Made by a program: the position numbers and the translations under genes. From NCBI RefSeq assembly GCF_013694105.1, contig NZ_JACEFG010000003.1, forward strand, positions 124,001-188,000: a DNA stretch of 64,000 nucleotides, written 5' to 3'. Of this stretch, positions 7,931-17,029 are shown piece by piece (the stretch's first letter is position 1; each line of letters begins with the position of its first letter). Below the pieces are notes generated by a model that did no database searches, was not told where the DNA came from, and saw only the letters and a list, made by a program, of their open reading frames with translations. This DNA comes from Halobacillus locisalis (GTDB lineage Bacteria; Bacillota; Bacilli; Bacillales; Halobacillaceae).

Positions 7931-9192
7931 GACAAACGGTCCAATTCATCCTTAAACTAACCGTCGTCGCGTTTCTATTTGCGGTTTTATTTTCCTATGC
8001 GATGTTTCAAGGTGGATTTGTCAGTTGGTTTCTCTTCTATGCCTTCCTACCATTTTTAATCTACATGTTTGGTGTGGCCATCTATCCGATCCACAAATGG
8101 AAAGTCGAGCGCAAGCTGTCTAAACGCGTGGCTACAGGCGGCGAGAGTATAGAGGTTGAAGTGACGTTGAGGCGTACTCTGCCTTTTCCCATCTATTATT
8201 GTGTTGTAGAAGAATACTTGCCCCATTCATTGAAGAAGAAGGATACCCATTTTGAAAAGTACCGTCACATGGACCGGGAGGAAACAATGGAAGAAGCAAG
8301 ACAGATCAAGCATGTCACGTTTCCATGGTTCAGTAAGAAAATCCGTTTCCGGTACACGCTCGACAAAGTTCCGCGCGGAGAACATGAGTTGAAAGCATTG
8401 CGCGTGAAAACAGGTGACTTCTTCGGATTCGTGAAAAAAGAGCATGTATTTCAGGCGGAAAATAAGGTCCTCGTTTTTCCTTTCACACGACCTGTGCAAT
8501 TGAAGGAAAGTGTCTATAGCTTCGAACAAGGGGCGAGCCCGTCGTTTAAGTTGAATGAGAAAAATACGAATATCGTGACAGGCGTCCGTGAGTACATCCC
8601 AGGCGACCGGTTTGCGTGGGTTGACTGGAAAACGACGGCGAGAATGGACCAGATGATGACAAAAGAATTCGAACAGGAGAAGAGCGTCGATATGATGATC
8701 ATCTTGAATGCTGTCTATCATCCTTCTATGAACCAGGTCGGCTTCGAAGGGTCGGTGGAATTCAGTTCCTCCCTACTCGAAGAGATGCAGAAGTCGACGT
8801 CTCAACTTGCCTTCATGACGCTCGGAGACGGGCGCGGCTATTTCCCTTTCCAAAAGGATGCTACCCAAAAGCAGATGATCCAAGGGCATTTGGCTAAGAT
8901 TCGTGCCATTGGAAGGACGCCTTTCGCGCAACAGTTGGAACGGGAACGTGCACGGCTATCTTCTGGAATGGTCACGATGATCATCAGCCACCATCTTGAT
9001 GAAGACATCCGTCAGTCCCTTCTCAAACTGGCTAAGAAAAGTAAACGTCTCGTATTCTTCTACGTTCGTTCCAGTAAGCAAATGACATTTCAGGACCATC
9101 AGAATGTGAAGCAGTTGAAGAATCAGGGCGTCCTCGTCAACGTGCTTTCGGAAGAGCAATTATTGAAGAAGGAATTTGAGGTGAATACCTGA
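7927..9192 (+). CDS. DUF58 domain protein (YeaD-like)
   Basis: The 421-residue product has two N-terminal hydrophobic segments (residues ~10-55), then a beta-rich domain and the DUF58 signature GVREYIPGDRFAWVDWKTTA. A vWA-like C-terminal part follows. DUF58 proteins are membrane-anchored partners of MoxR ATPases. Start and stop overlap both neighbours by 4 and 1 nt, so the three genes form one tightly coupled operon. A role in envelope or protein-complex maturation is inferred from the family only. Confidence 0.9.
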   Translation: MRQTVQFILKLTVVAFLFAVLFSYAMFQGGFVSWFLFYAFLPFLIYMFGVAIYPIHKWKVERKLSKRVATGGESIEVEVTLRRTLPFPIYYCVVEEYLPHSLKKKDTHFEKYRHMDREETMEEARQIKHVTFPWFSKKIRFRYTLDKVPRGEHELKALRVKTGDFFGFVKKEHVFQAENKVLVFPFTRPVQLKESVYSFEQGASPSFKLNEKNTNIVTGVREYIPGDRFAWVDWKTTARMDQMMTKEFEQEKSVDMMIILNAVYHPSMNQVGFEGSVEFSSSLLEEMQKSTSQLAFMTLGDGRGYFPFQKDATQKQMIQGHLAKIRAIGRTPFAQQLERERARLSSGMVTMIISHHLDEDIRQSLLKLAKKSKRLVFFYVRSSKQMTFQDHQNVKQLKNQGVLVNVLSEEQLLKKEFEVNT

Positions 9193-11390
9193 TGAATGAA
9201 CAGACAAACGAACAACCGTTCATTTATAAGCTCACCATCTATGTGATTGGCTTTCTCTTATTTTGTGAATGGCTCCTTCCTTTAGAAACCATCACGAACA
9301 CAGATGACGTATCGATTTTCTTCATCTATGCGGCATTCTGTTTCTTCGTTTCGTTTCTTCAAGTGCAATGGTGGATTTCCATGCCCCTCAAGTTCATCGG
9401 GCTAGCCTTTATTTTAGATGGATTATATATTGCCGAACGGATCTTCAGTCGTGACTGGTTTTCTGTCGTTTACGACCAGATCATTTTCAATATCCAAGTG
9501 ATTCAGACGCAGGAATGGTGGCAGATGACGCCGTTATTCCGGAGCTTATTGTTCCTGATCCTGCTTTGGCTGATGAGCTACTTGTTGTTTTATTGGTTTG
9601 TCGTAGCGAAGCGGATGCTGATCTTCGTCGTATTGACGCTAGTTTACGTCACGGTCATCGACACATTTACATTCTATGATGGGAAATGGGCGATCGTCCG
9701 TACGTTCATTCTAGCGATGGCGGCTCTTGGCATGTCCAGTTTTGCAAAAGAAATGGACAAAGAATCGATTCCTTCACATTGGTTCAAGCGGGTCCATTTA
9801 TGGGTGCTCCCTCTGCTCGGTGTGATTGTATTCTCGACCGCTGCGGCGTACGCATCACCTAAACTTTCGCCGCAATGGCCGGACCCCGTCCCTTACTTGA
9901 AAAGTGCTACAGGAGGGCCGGGACCAGGTGGAAGTGGAGCGGCGATTCAAAAAGTCGGATATGGTGAAAATGACAGCCGTTTAGGTGGTTCATTCGTCCA
10001 GGATAATACGCCGGTATTCCGCGCGATGGCTGATGGTGATCGGTATTGGCGGATTGAATCGAAGGACACCTATACTGGTAAAGGTTGGGTGGACAGCCTC
10101 GATCAGCCTACCAACATCTATGATGCTGAAAACCTGGAATACAAAACGTTCACGGATAACGTAGAAGTCGAAGAACAGACGGCAATGATCCAAATGAACA
10201 ACGGGGCAACGTTCCAGAAACTTGTGTACCCGTACGGACTCGGTTCATTGCTGAGAACACCATCAGAGAGTAACTTCAGACTTCATGAAAATACAGGTGA
10301 AATCGACACGTTGCGTGGAGATTCACCCGCCAAACTCAACAATTACGTCGTCAATTACGAGTTTCCGTCCTTCGAATATGGTCAGCTGAGAGAAGCGACC
10401 GGGGAGGATCCTGCGGAGATTCAGGAGAATTATTTGCAGCTTCCAGACAGTCTGCCGAGCCGTGTCCAGAACCTGGCGAGCCAAATCGTCGCCGATGAGG
10501 ATAACCGTTATGACAAAGCGAAAGCAGTGGAGCAATATTTCTCTTCTAACGGTTTCGAATATTCGACGACTGATGTAGACGTTCCAAGTGAGAATGAAGA
10601 CTATGTCGATCAGTTTTTATTCGAATCACAGCTTGGGTATTGCGATAACTATTCGACTTCGATGGTTGTGCTCTTGCGCTCTCAAGGCATCCCGGCCCGT
10701 TGGGTGAAAGGATTTACAGCCGGAGAGCGTATCGATTCCGAAGCGACTGAGTTCTCGGAAGACTTGCAGAATACGTACCAAGTGACGAGTGCCAACGCTC
10801 ACTCATGGGTCGAAGTGTACTTCCCGGAAATCGGATGGGTTCCATTCGAACCGACGCAAGGATTCTCGAACAACACCGATTTCTATAGTGATATCGATAC
10901 AGACAGTGAAGATCCAACCGCTGGTCAAACAGGTGATACACCTGACCAGAATATGGGGAACCCACAAGAGATAGAAGAGGCGGAATCCAATACGGATACA
11001 GCCGGTGGAACCTCTTCAAACGGAAGCTTCATGTGGCTCTACATCTTGCTCGGTCTCGTTGTCATTACGGGAATCATCCTTTACTTTACGAGATTCAGAT
11101 GGATGTCTTCTCTTCTGAAGCGTCGTTTCCGTAAAGGAGGGAGTGCGGATCGGTATGAGCAAGCGTACCAATTCTTGTTAAAAGTGTTAGCGCATAAAGG
11201 GGTCAAACGAAACCCTGAGCAAACGCTTCGTGACTATGCTCGGTCGGTCGACAGCCATTATCAGACGAATGAGATGCGTCAATTGACCAATCATTATGAG
11301 CGTATGCTGTACCGTAATGATCATCAGAACATGCAGTGGAACAAAGTCACTGAATTATGGGAAAATTTAATCAAAAAAGCATTGTCTTGA
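9192..11390 (+). CDS. Membrane transglutaminase-like protein with DUF4129 tail (YebA-like)
   Basis: A 732-residue protein with several N-terminal transmembrane helices (residues ~10-225), a long extracytoplasmic region, one helix near residues 615-640 and a cytoplasmic DUF4129-like tail. The transglutaminase core shows the Cys in LGYCDNYSTSMVVLLRSQGI and the His in NAHSWVEVYFPEIGWVPF. The acidic triad position following it is Glu (WVPFEPTQGF), where Asp is more common. It is the third gene of the MoxR-DUF58-transglutaminase operon. Such proteins are thought to work on the cell surface as proteases or cross-linkers; the substrate is unknown. Confidence 0.88.
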   Translation: MNEQTNEQPFIYKLTIYVIGFLLFCEWLLPLETITNTDDVSIFFIYAAFCFFVSFLQVQWWISMPLKFIGLAFILDGLYIAERIFSRDWFSVVYDQIIFNIQVIQTQEWWQMTPLFRSLLFLILLWLMSYLLFYWFVVAKRMLIFVVLTLVYVTVIDTFTFYDGKWAIVRTFILAMAALGMSSFAKEMDKESIPSHWFKRVHLWVLPLLGVIVFSTAAAYASPKLSPQWPDPVPYLKSATGGPGPGGSGAAIQKVGYGENDSRLGGSFVQDNTPVFRAMADGDRYWRIESKDTYTGKGWVDSLDQPTNIYDAENLEYKTFTDNVEVEEQTAMIQMNNGATFQKLVYPYGLGSLLRTPSESNFRLHENTGEIDTLRGDSPAKLNNYVVNYEFPSFEYGQLREATGEDPAEIQENYLQLPDSLPSRVQNLASQIVADEDNRYDKAKAVEQYFSSNGFEYSTTDVDVPSENEDYVDQFLFESQLGYCDNYSTSMVVLLRSQGIPARWVKGFTAGERIDSEATEFSEDLQNTYQVTSANAHSWVEVYFPEIGWVPFEPTQGFSNNTDFYSDIDTDSEDPTAGQTGDTPDQNMGNPQEIEEAESNTDTAGGTSSNGSFMWLYILLGLVVITGIILYFTRFRWMSSLLKRRFRKGGSADRYEQAYQFLLKVLAHKGVKRNPEQTLRDYARSVDSHYQTNEMRQLTNHYERMLYRNDHQNMQWNKVTELWENLIKKALS

Positions 11391-11415
11391 TTCCTGTCGA
11401 TACGGTTGATAGAAT
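11387..11415 (+). promoter_or_regulatory. SigA promoter of guaA
   Basis: TTGATT, a 17-bp spacer and TAGAAT overlap the last codon of the transglutaminase gene and precede the guaA riboswitch by about 24 nt. Confidence 0.7.
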
Positions 11416-11438
11416 GGATGAAACTTAATCGCATTCTT

Positions 11439-11592
11439 CCTTCGTATATCCTCGAGAATATGGCTCGAGAGTCTCTACCGGGGCACCGTAAACGCCCTGA
11501 CTATGAAGGTGGGAATCTCGATACGTGTACACGTATGTGGATTTCTGCCTTCGTAATGACTTGTTCATAGAAGGCAGAAATCCATTTTTTTA
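11439..11592 (+). promoter_or_regulatory. Guanine riboswitch with terminator upstream of guaA
   Basis: The aptamer at 11439-11509 has P1 CCTTCGTA/TATGAAGG, loops AATATGG and CCGTAAA, junction TCTCTACC, and TGACTATG with the guanine-specific C74. The expression platform is a 14-bp hairpin at 11539-11583 (GGATTTCTGCCTTC with its complement) followed by seven Ts. guaA begins 520 nt further on, beyond two repeat elements, so the leader mRNA is unusually long unless a second promoter exists. Confidence 0.93.
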
Positions 11593-11635
11593 TGCAGTTT
11601 TGCTAAAGGTTCGTCATCGGATGAGGTGTAGGGTT

Positions 11636-11752
11636 GGTTTGGAAACAACTCGCTTTCCTGCGGGGGAGCCGCCGAGCCTCCTCGGTCGTTGACACTCCCT
11701 GTGGGGTCTCGCCTGGGTCCTTCTCCCGCGGGAGTCTCGCTGTTTCCAAACC
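11636..11752 (+). repeat. Structured intergenic repeat element, copy A (forward)
   Basis: Outer arms GGTTTGGAAACA and TGTTTCCAAACC pair perfectly over 12 bp. The interior carries the shared core order CGCTTTCC-GGG ... GAGCCTCCTC ... GGGGTCTC ... CCCGCGGGAGTCTC found in six other places in this window. No coding potential and no T-run is present. Confidence 0.85.
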
Positions 11753-11902
11753 ACCCCTTTCAGCATGGAGAGGAACGAACCCATAATCATAGTTGATAAT
11801 TGTCTAAGGACAAGATTCTAGCTTATATGATTTCCGCATATCTGTAATTCTTGTGACGTGAACCAGTCCATCGCATGTTTCCGTTCTCCTAACAATAGTA
11901 AG

Positions 11903-12019
11903 AAGGGATGGGAAATTGCGAGACTCCTGCGGGATGTACATGATCGGTGAGATCCCGCAAGGCGGAGCCTGAGGAAGCTCAGCACATGCCCGCGGAAAGC
12001 GAGTGATTTCCCAGCCCTT
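11903..12019 (-). repeat. Structured intergenic repeat element, copy B (reverse)
   Basis: Reverse-complement copy of the same element, 150 bp after copy A. The arms AAGGGATGGGAAAT and ATTTCCCAGCCCTT pair with one mismatch. The inner stem here is CCGCGGG with CCCGCAGG. Confidence 0.85.
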
Positions 12020-12113
12020 CAAGCGCTAGACTTTGTAACGGAAATCGTATACCATGAGCAGTTATATTTTGATAAGGTGAGTACACTAACGATATATAAA
12101 AGGAGTGGAAGGT

Positions 12114-13652
12114 ATGGAAAAGGTAGAAGGTATGATTCTGGTCCTCGACTTCGGGAGCCAGTACAATCAATTGATTACACGACGCATCCGTGAATTCGGT
12201 GTGTATAGTGAGCTTCGTTCACATAAAATGACGGCGGAAGAAATTAAGGAATTGAACCCGAGCGGCATCGTTCTTTCTGGTGGACCGAACAGTGTCTACG
12301 GTGAGGATAGCTTCCGTTGTGATGAGGATCTGTTCGAGCTCGGAATCCCTGTACTCGGCATTTGTTACGGAATGCAGCTGATGACGCATCATTTCGGTGG
12401 TAAAGTCGAGCGTGCTAAGCAGCGTGAATACGGGAAAGCGGACATCTCGGTTCAAGAAGACCCGTCTCTTTTCCGTAAAACACCTCGTGAACAGGTCGTA
12501 TGGATGAGCCACAGTGATAAAGTCATCGAAGCACCTGCAGGTTTCGGTGTGGACGCCACGAGCCCATCTTGCCCGGTCGCAGCGATCAGTGATGAAGACA
12601 AGCGTATGTACGGCGTTCAGTTCCACCCGGAAGTCCGTCACTCTGAATATGGCAATGATATTCTTCGCAGCTTCGTCTTTGACGTTTGCGAGGCGAAGGA
12701 TGACTGGACGATGGAGCACGTTGTCGAAATGGAAGTTGAGAAGATCCGTGAACAAGTCGGCGACCGTAAAGTCTTATGTGCGCTAAGTGGCGGTGTGGAC
12801 TCTTCTGTCGTAGCCGCCTTGATCCATAAAGCGATTGGTGATCAGTTGACGTGTATTTTCGTCGATCACGGGCTGCTTCGTAAAAATGAAGCGGATGATG
12901 TGATGCGCACGTTGGGTGATGGCTTTAACATGAACATCATCAAAGTTGACGCCAAAGAGCGTTTCATGAGCAAACTGAACGGTGTATCCGACCCAGAAGA
13001 AAAACGTAAAATCATCGGCAACGAGTTCATTTATGTGTTTGATGATGAAGCAGACAAATTGAAAGAAATCGACTTCCTGGCACAAGGGACGTTGTACACG
13101 GATATCATCGAGAGTGGTACCGAAACGGCTCAGACAATCAAGTCTCACCACAATGTCGGTGGTCTTCCGGAAGACATGGAATTCCAGCTGATCGAGCCTT
13201 TGAATACGCTATTCAAAGACGAAGTGCGTGCTTTAGGCCTTGAGCTTGGTGTGCCGGAACATATCGTATGGCGCCAACCGTTCCCTGGTCCTGGACTTGC
13301 GATTCGTGTGCTTGGAGAAGTGACGGAAGAGAAGCTTGAGGTCGTCCGTGAATCCGATGCGATTTTGCGTGAGGAAATCAAGAATGCTGGACTCGACCGT
13401 GATATCTGGCAGTACTTCACCGTACTTCCGGGCATGCGTTCCGTAGGTGTCATGGGGGATGAGCGTACGTATGATTATACGATCGGAATCCGTGCCGTTA
13501 CCTCCATTGATGGGATGACGTCTGACTGGGCACGCATTCCTTGGGATGTGCTCGAGAAAATTTCGACACGTGTCGTCAATGAAGTCGACCATATCAACCG
13601 CGTCGTGTACGATGTGACGAGTAAGCCACCTGCAACAATCGAGTGGGAATAA
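12114..13652 (+). CDS. guaA: GMP synthase (glutamine-hydrolysing)
   Basis: A 512-residue enzyme that converts XMP to GMP with glutamine and ATP. The N-terminal class I amidotransferase has its nucleophile Cys84 in LGICYGMQ and the His/Glu of [12 protein letters not shown]. The ATP pyrophosphatase P-loop is [14 protein letters not shown], and the C-terminal dimerisation domain ends in KPPATIEWE, the usual terminus. The ATG at 12114 is chosen because AAAGGAG sits 8 nt upstream; a GTG at 12105 overlaps that site. Length is within one residue of B. subtilis GuaA. The guanine riboswitch in the leader gives end-product control. Confidence 0.98.
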   Translation: MEKVEGMILVLDFGSQYNQLITRRIREFGVYSELRSHKMTAEEIKELNPSGIVLSGGPNSVYGEDSFRCDEDLFELGIPVLGICYGMQLMTHHFGGKVERAKQREYGKADISVQEDPSLFRKTPREQVVWMSHSDKVIEAPAGFGVDATSPSCPVAAISDEDKRMYGVQFHPEVRHSEYGNDILRSFVFDVCEAKDDWTMEHVVEMEVEKIREQVGDRKVLCALSGGVDSSVVAALIHKAIGDQLTCIFVDHGLLRKNEADDVMRTLGDGFNMNIIKVDAKERFMSKLNGVSDPEEKRKIIGNEFIYVFDDEADKLKEIDFLAQGTLYTDIIESGTETAQTIKSHHNVGGLPEDMEFQLIEPLNTLFKDEVRALGLELGVPEHIVWRQPFPGPGLAIRVLGEVTEEKLEVVRESDAILREEIKNAGLDRDIWQYFTVLPGMRSVGVMGDERTYDYTIGIRAVTSIDGMTSDWARIPWDVLEKISTRVVNEVDHINRVVYDVTSKPPATIEWE

Positions 13653-13657
13653 TAAAG

Positions 13658-13731
13658 CGAACATTCAGGTGTTTTATTTTGGATAATGTTCGGAAATGGG
13701 GGTTGACGATAGCTGTCGAACCTTGTAAGAT
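13658..13731 (+). promoter_or_regulatory. PurR box pair and SigA promoter of pbuG
   Basis: Inverted half-sites CGAACATT (13658-13665) and AATGTTCG (13685-13692) span 35 bp, the same CGAA-to-TTCG span as upstream of purE. They sit 10 bp before the -35 TTGACG (13703-13708); a 17-bp spacer and TAAGAT (13726-13731) follow. This is the PurBox architecture used by the B. subtilis PurR repressor, which is relieved by PRPP. Confidence 0.8.
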
Positions 13732-13762
13732 ATAAATCGTCATCATAAAAATATATAAGCAA

Positions 13763-13926
13763 CACCGTCGTATAATTTTGGGGATAGGGCCCATAAGTTT
13801 CTACCAGACCACCGTAAATCGGTCTGACTACGTTGGTGAACGGGCGATTTGTATAGAAGTCTATTTCTATTCGATCGTCCGATCCCCGACGAAGAAACTC
13901 TTGGACTCCCAAGGGTTTCTTTTTTT
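13763..13926 (+). promoter_or_regulatory. Guanine riboswitch with terminator upstream of pbuG
   Basis: Aptamer 13763-13838: P1 CACCGTCGTA with TACGTTGGTG, loop GATAGGG, junction TTTCTACC, loop CCGTAAA, and TGACTAC with C74 (guanine type). The terminator is AAGAAACTCTTGG with CCAAGGGTTTCTT (13892-13921) plus a T-run. Confidence 0.92.
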
Positions 13927-13971
13927 GTAGATATAGAGAAACGGTATGACAACTAGGGGGAGGAACTAGAT

Positions 13972-15306
13972 ATGAAGAAATTTTTCAACTTTAAAGAACT
14001 TGGAACGAATTATCGCACGGAATTCATGGCAGGACTGACGACTTTCCTTGCGATGGCTTACATTTTATTCGTCAACCCATCAACGCTTGCGCTAGACGGA
14101 ATTGAGCAGCTTCCGGAAGGTGTCACGCGAATCGATAAGGGAGCGGTCTTCACGGCAACAGCGATTGCCGCGGCGGTCGGTACCTTGATTATGGGGGTAT
14201 TTGCGAAGTATCCGATTGCACTCGCGCCTGGTATGGGGCTGAACGCCTTCTTCGCTTACACGGTGGTTCTCGGTTATGGCATTCCTTGGGAAACGGCGCT
14301 TGCCGGCGTATTAGCTTCTGGTCTTATTTTTATCGTTCTTACGGTTACTGGCTTACGTCAAAAGATCATTGATGCCATTCCTGGAAACTTGAAGCTTGCG
14401 GTAGGAGCCGGAATCGGTTTGTTCATCGCCTTTATCGGTTTTCAAAATGCCGGGATTGTTCAAAACAGCGATGCAACGCTTGTTCAGCTTGGAGATTTAA
14501 CGGCAGGGCCAACGATGCTTGCCATCTTCGGGATCATCGTTTCGGTCATCTTTCTTGCGCTCGGCATCAAAGGTGGTATCTTCTACGGAATGGTGTTGAC
14601 GTCGATTGCTGGTATGGTAACGGGGCTGATTACACCGCCGAGTGGTCTTGGTGATGTTGTAGGGGCTGCGCCGAGCGTTGCGCCGACATTCGGTGCCGCT
14701 TTCGCTCACTTCGGAGATATTTTCACGATTGAAATGCTTGTGGTCATCTTAACGTTCTTGTTCGTCGATTTCTTCGATACAGCCGGAACGCTTGTCGCGG
14801 TTGCGACGCAAGCTGGCTTTATGAAAGATAATAAATTGCCACGTGCAGGACGTGCGTTGTTTGCAGACTCTGCGGCGACGGTTGTAGGTGCTGCGGTCGG
14901 AACATCGACAACGACGTCTTATATTGAATCAACTGCCGGTGTTGGAGCGGGTGGTCGGACCGGATTCACGTCGGTTGTGACGGCCGGGTTCTTCATACTA
15001 GCGCTATTCTTCTCGCCATTGTTATCGGTCGTCACAGCAGAAGTGACTGCGCCTGCCTTGATCATCGTCGGGGTCTTGATGGCGTCAACTTTGAAAAATA
15101 TCGACTGGGATCAATTCGAAATCGGCGTACCGGCCTTCTTCACGGTCGCTGCAATGCCGCTGACGTATAGTATTGCGACAGGGATTGCGATCGGATTCAT
15201 TTTCTATCCGATTACGATGCTGTTGAAAGGGCGTTCGAAGGAGATTCACCCGATTATGTATGGACTGTTCTTGATATTCGTCTTGTATTTTGTATTCCTA
15301 GCTTAG
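13972..15306 (+). CDS. pbuG: Guanine/hypoxanthine permease (AzgA-type, PbuG)
   Basis: A 444-residue polytopic membrane protein of the AzgA/NCS2 purine permease group, with about 12-14 helices. Signatures include MAGLTTFLAMAYILFVNP near the N-terminus, ALAPGMGLNAFFAYTVV, FVDFFDTAGTLVAVA and STTTSYIESTAGVGAGGRTG. It imports hypoxanthine and guanine for salvage. GGGGAGG lies 9 nt before the ATG. Control is double: PurR boxes at the promoter and a guanine riboswitch in the leader. The position right after guaA matches B. subtilis. Confidence 0.95.
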   Translation: MKKFFNFKELGTNYRTEFMAGLTTFLAMAYILFVNPSTLALDGIEQLPEGVTRIDKGAVFTATAIAAAVGTLIMGVFAKYPIALAPGMGLNAFFAYTVVLGYGIPWETALAGVLASGLIFIVLTVTGLRQKIIDAIPGNLKLAVGAGIGLFIAFIGFQNAGIVQNSDATLVQLGDLTAGPTMLAIFGIIVSVIFLALGIKGGIFYGMVLTSIAGMVTGLITPPSGLGDVVGAAPSVAPTFGAAFAHFGDIFTIEMLVVILTFLFVDFFDTAGTLVAVATQAGFMKDNKLPRAGRALFADSAATVVGAAVGTSTTTSYIESTAGVGAGGRTGFTSVVTAGFFILALFFSPLLSVVTAEVTAPALIIVGVLMASTLKNIDWDQFEIGVPAFFTVAAMPLTYSIATGIAIGFIFYPITMLLKGRSKEIHPIMYGLFLIFVLYFVFLA

Positions 15307-15322
15307 TAGAACTAGGATAATT

Positions 15323-15597
15323 CGGACATTTGGATAAGGAATTCGGACATCTGCACGAGGATATCGGACACCGCGTCCAGTTATTCGGACAAAGCGGCTG
15401 ATATCGGACAATTGAGACGGGAATTCGGACATCTGCATGAGGATATCGGACACCGCGTCCAGTTATTCGGACAAAGCAGCCGAATCGGACATTTGAAACG
15501 ATTATTCGGACATCTGCACGAAAATATCAGACACCGCATCCAGGAATCCGGACAAGATGCGCCGGATATCGGACATCAGAACGACTATTCCGGACTT
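15323..15597 (+). repeat. 21-bp-period CGGACA array 1
   Basis: Fourteen CGGACA-like units (two degenerate) start at 15323, 15344, 15365, 15386, 15405, 15426, 15447, 15468, 15486, 15507, 15528, 15549, 15570 and 15591. The spacing is 21 bp except two steps of 19 and 18. Each is preceded by an A/T-rich ATT or ATAT. A larger unit of about 82 bp is also partly duplicated. The array fills the gap between pbuG and the convergent hsp20 gene. Confidence 0.9.
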
Positions 15598-15614
15598 TTT
15601 CCATAAAAAGAAGA

Positions 15615-15651
15615 GAATCCGCCATTTACTCATCTTGTAAGTGGCGGATTC
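15615..15651 (-). terminator. Terminator overlapping the hsp20 stop codon
   Basis: A stem of 15 positions (GAATCCGCCACTTAC with GTAAATGGCGGATTC on the minus strand, one mismatch) contains the hsp20 stop codon and is followed after 6 nt by a T-run. It may also slow transcripts coming from pbuG. Confidence 0.65.
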
Positions 15652-16117
15652 TTACAGCTTTGCGTGTGGAGGCGTCGGAGATTTGTCTGTGCAGTTGGAT
15701 GATGAGTAAGCCGTGTTTATACGTCGCTTCGATTTTGTCGTGTCGGACGGCGAATGGCAGGTTCAGGGTGCGTTCGAAGGTGCCGTCTGCGATTTCGGAT
15801 TTGATTTGGTGGCCGCCGCGGTTGTTGATGTCGATTTTTCCTTGCAGGGTGAGGGTGGTTTGATCGACGAGTACTTCGACGTTCTTCGGGTGATTCATGC
15901 CGGGGATGTTGACGAAGCATAAGAGCTCGTTGTCGTACTGATACATGTTGACCGCTGGAATGGCGGGTTTCATCATGCTTTCGAAGCCTCCGAATAGGTC
16001 GTTCCCCCCATTCTTAGATGGGGTGGACGAGTTCTTCATCATCCCTTCGAATCCTTTCCAAAAATCATCGCCGAAGACGCGGTCTAGGTTGGTTTTCCAA
16101 TCGTTGAATTGATCCAC
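15626..16117 (-). CDS. Hsp20/alpha-crystallin small heat-shock protein
   Basis: The 163-residue protein has a Gly/Phe/Met-rich N-terminus (FWKGFEGMM, DLFGGFESMM) and an alpha-crystallin domain at residues ~55-145: AVNMYQYDNELLCFVNIPGM, then FERTLNLPFAVRHDKIEATYKHGLL, the usual A-x-x-x-n-G-L element. Small Hsps are ATP-independent holdases; in spore formers some members are spore coat or stress proteins. A GTG start with GGAGG 8 nt upstream is used. The gene is transcribed against the purine block. No convincing SigB or SigA promoter was identified in the 170-bp gap upstream. Confidence 0.88.
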   Translation of the reverse strand: MDQFNDWKTNLDRVFGDDFWKGFEGMMKNSSTPSKNGGNDLFGGFESMMKPAIPAVNMYQYDNELLCFVNIPGMNHPKNVEVLVDQTTLTLQGKIDINNRGGHQIKSEIADGTFERTLNLPFAVRHDKIEATYKHGLLIIQLHRQISDASTRKAVRIRHLQDE

Positions 16118-16286
16118 AACATCTACCTCCGTAAATTGTCAGGATTTGCGGTGAAAAATCATTGTGCCATCGAGTTCCCATGGTTTATAGTGTATGCAAG
16201 AAATACGACTAGGTGAATGTCTCAAAGGACGATCAACTATCTCATTTCTTCAATATTATAGAGACACCTAGGTCAGGGGGATGTAC

Positions 16287-16856
16287 ATGGAAAATCCATG
16301 GTTGATCATTGCCATCATTTTGATGGTGAATGTAGTGTATGTGTCGTTCTTTACGCTTCGTATGATATTCACACTGAAAGGGCAGCGGTATATTGCGGCC
16401 ACGATAGGGATGTTTGAGATTGTGACGTATATTTACGGTCTCGGAATTGTCCTTGAACGTCTCGATCAGTGGATTAACGTTGTGGCGTATGCGGTCGGTT
16501 ATGGTCTAGGTGTCATTGTCGGGATGAAGATTGAAGAGAAGCTCGCTCTCGGGTATATTACAGTTAACGTGATTTCTTCACAACCTGACATTCAGTTTAC
16601 GAAGAAGCTTCGTGACAAAGGCTACGGGGTAACGAGCTGGTATGCGTATGGGATGGAAGGGGATCGCTTGAATATGCAGATCCTGACACCGCGGAAATAC
16701 GAGTTGACTCTTTATCGGGCGATTCATGAAATCGACCCGAAAGCCTTTATTGTCGCCTATGAGCCGAAACAGATCCATGGTGGATTCTGGGCGAAGTCGG
16801 TCAAGAAAGGAAAGATCCAACGTGCCCAAGAAGAACAACAGCAAGAAGCGCTTTGA
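16287..16856 (+). CDS. DUF2179/DUF5698 membrane protein (YebE-like)
   Basis: A 189-residue protein with three hydrophobic segments in the first ~85 residues and a C-terminal cytoplasmic DUF2179 domain (residues ~95-165, [28 protein letters not shown]). The ATG at 16287 is preferred because CAGGGGG lies 6 nt before it and abuts the in-frame ATG at 16281. B. subtilis has the homologue YebE in the same place between pbuG and purE. The role is unknown; the DUF2179 domain is also found in YitT proteins. The 3' end overlaps the NETI gene by 35 nt. Confidence 0.88.
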   Translation: MENPWLIIAIILMVNVVYVSFFTLRMIFTLKGQRYIAATIGMFEIVTYIYGLGIVLERLDQWINVVAYAVGYGLGVIVGMKIEEKLALGYITVNVISSQPDIQFTKKLRDKGYGVTSWYAYGMEGDRLNMQILTPRKYELTLYRAIHEIDPKAFIVAYEPKQIHGGFWAKSVKKGKIQRAQEEQQQEAL

Positions 16857-17025
16857 AGTGGAAGAGAATGAAACGATCGGGCAATGTCTCGATCGGATGA
16901 AGAAAGAAGGCTACACACCAATCCGTCGTGCGGAAGAACCGGTTTTCCGTGAAGAGAAGCGGAACGGGGAAAAGGTAATGGAGCCTGTCGGGAAGACGAT
17001 TGTCTTTCATGCGATCAAGCAGTAA
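16822..17025 (+). CDS. NETI motif-containing protein (YebG-like)
   Basis: A 67-residue protein with the diagnostic [19 protein letters not shown] segment and a basic N-terminus. B. subtilis YebG is the same length and occupies the same position before purE. The start is a GTG at 16822 with AAAGGAAAG 7 nt upstream, inside the end of the DUF2179 gene, so the two are probably coupled. The predicted fold is small alpha/beta; the function is unknown. Confidence 0.85.
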   Translation: MPKKNNSKKRFEVEENETIGQCLDRMKKEGYTPIRRAEEPVFREEKRNGEKVMEPVGKTIVFHAIKQ

Positions 17026-17029
17026 AAGC

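Noticed and set aside
13475-13952. Reverse ORFs over the guaA end and pbuG leader
   Set aside because: They cross the PurR boxes, the promoter and the riboswitch on the opposite strand and have no ribosome binding site.
15412-15606. 64-codon ORF encoding a heptad-like FGHLHED repeat
   Set aside because: The 7-residue period simply reflects the 21-bp DNA period of array 1; there is no ribosome binding site, and arrays 2 and 3 do not keep the frame.
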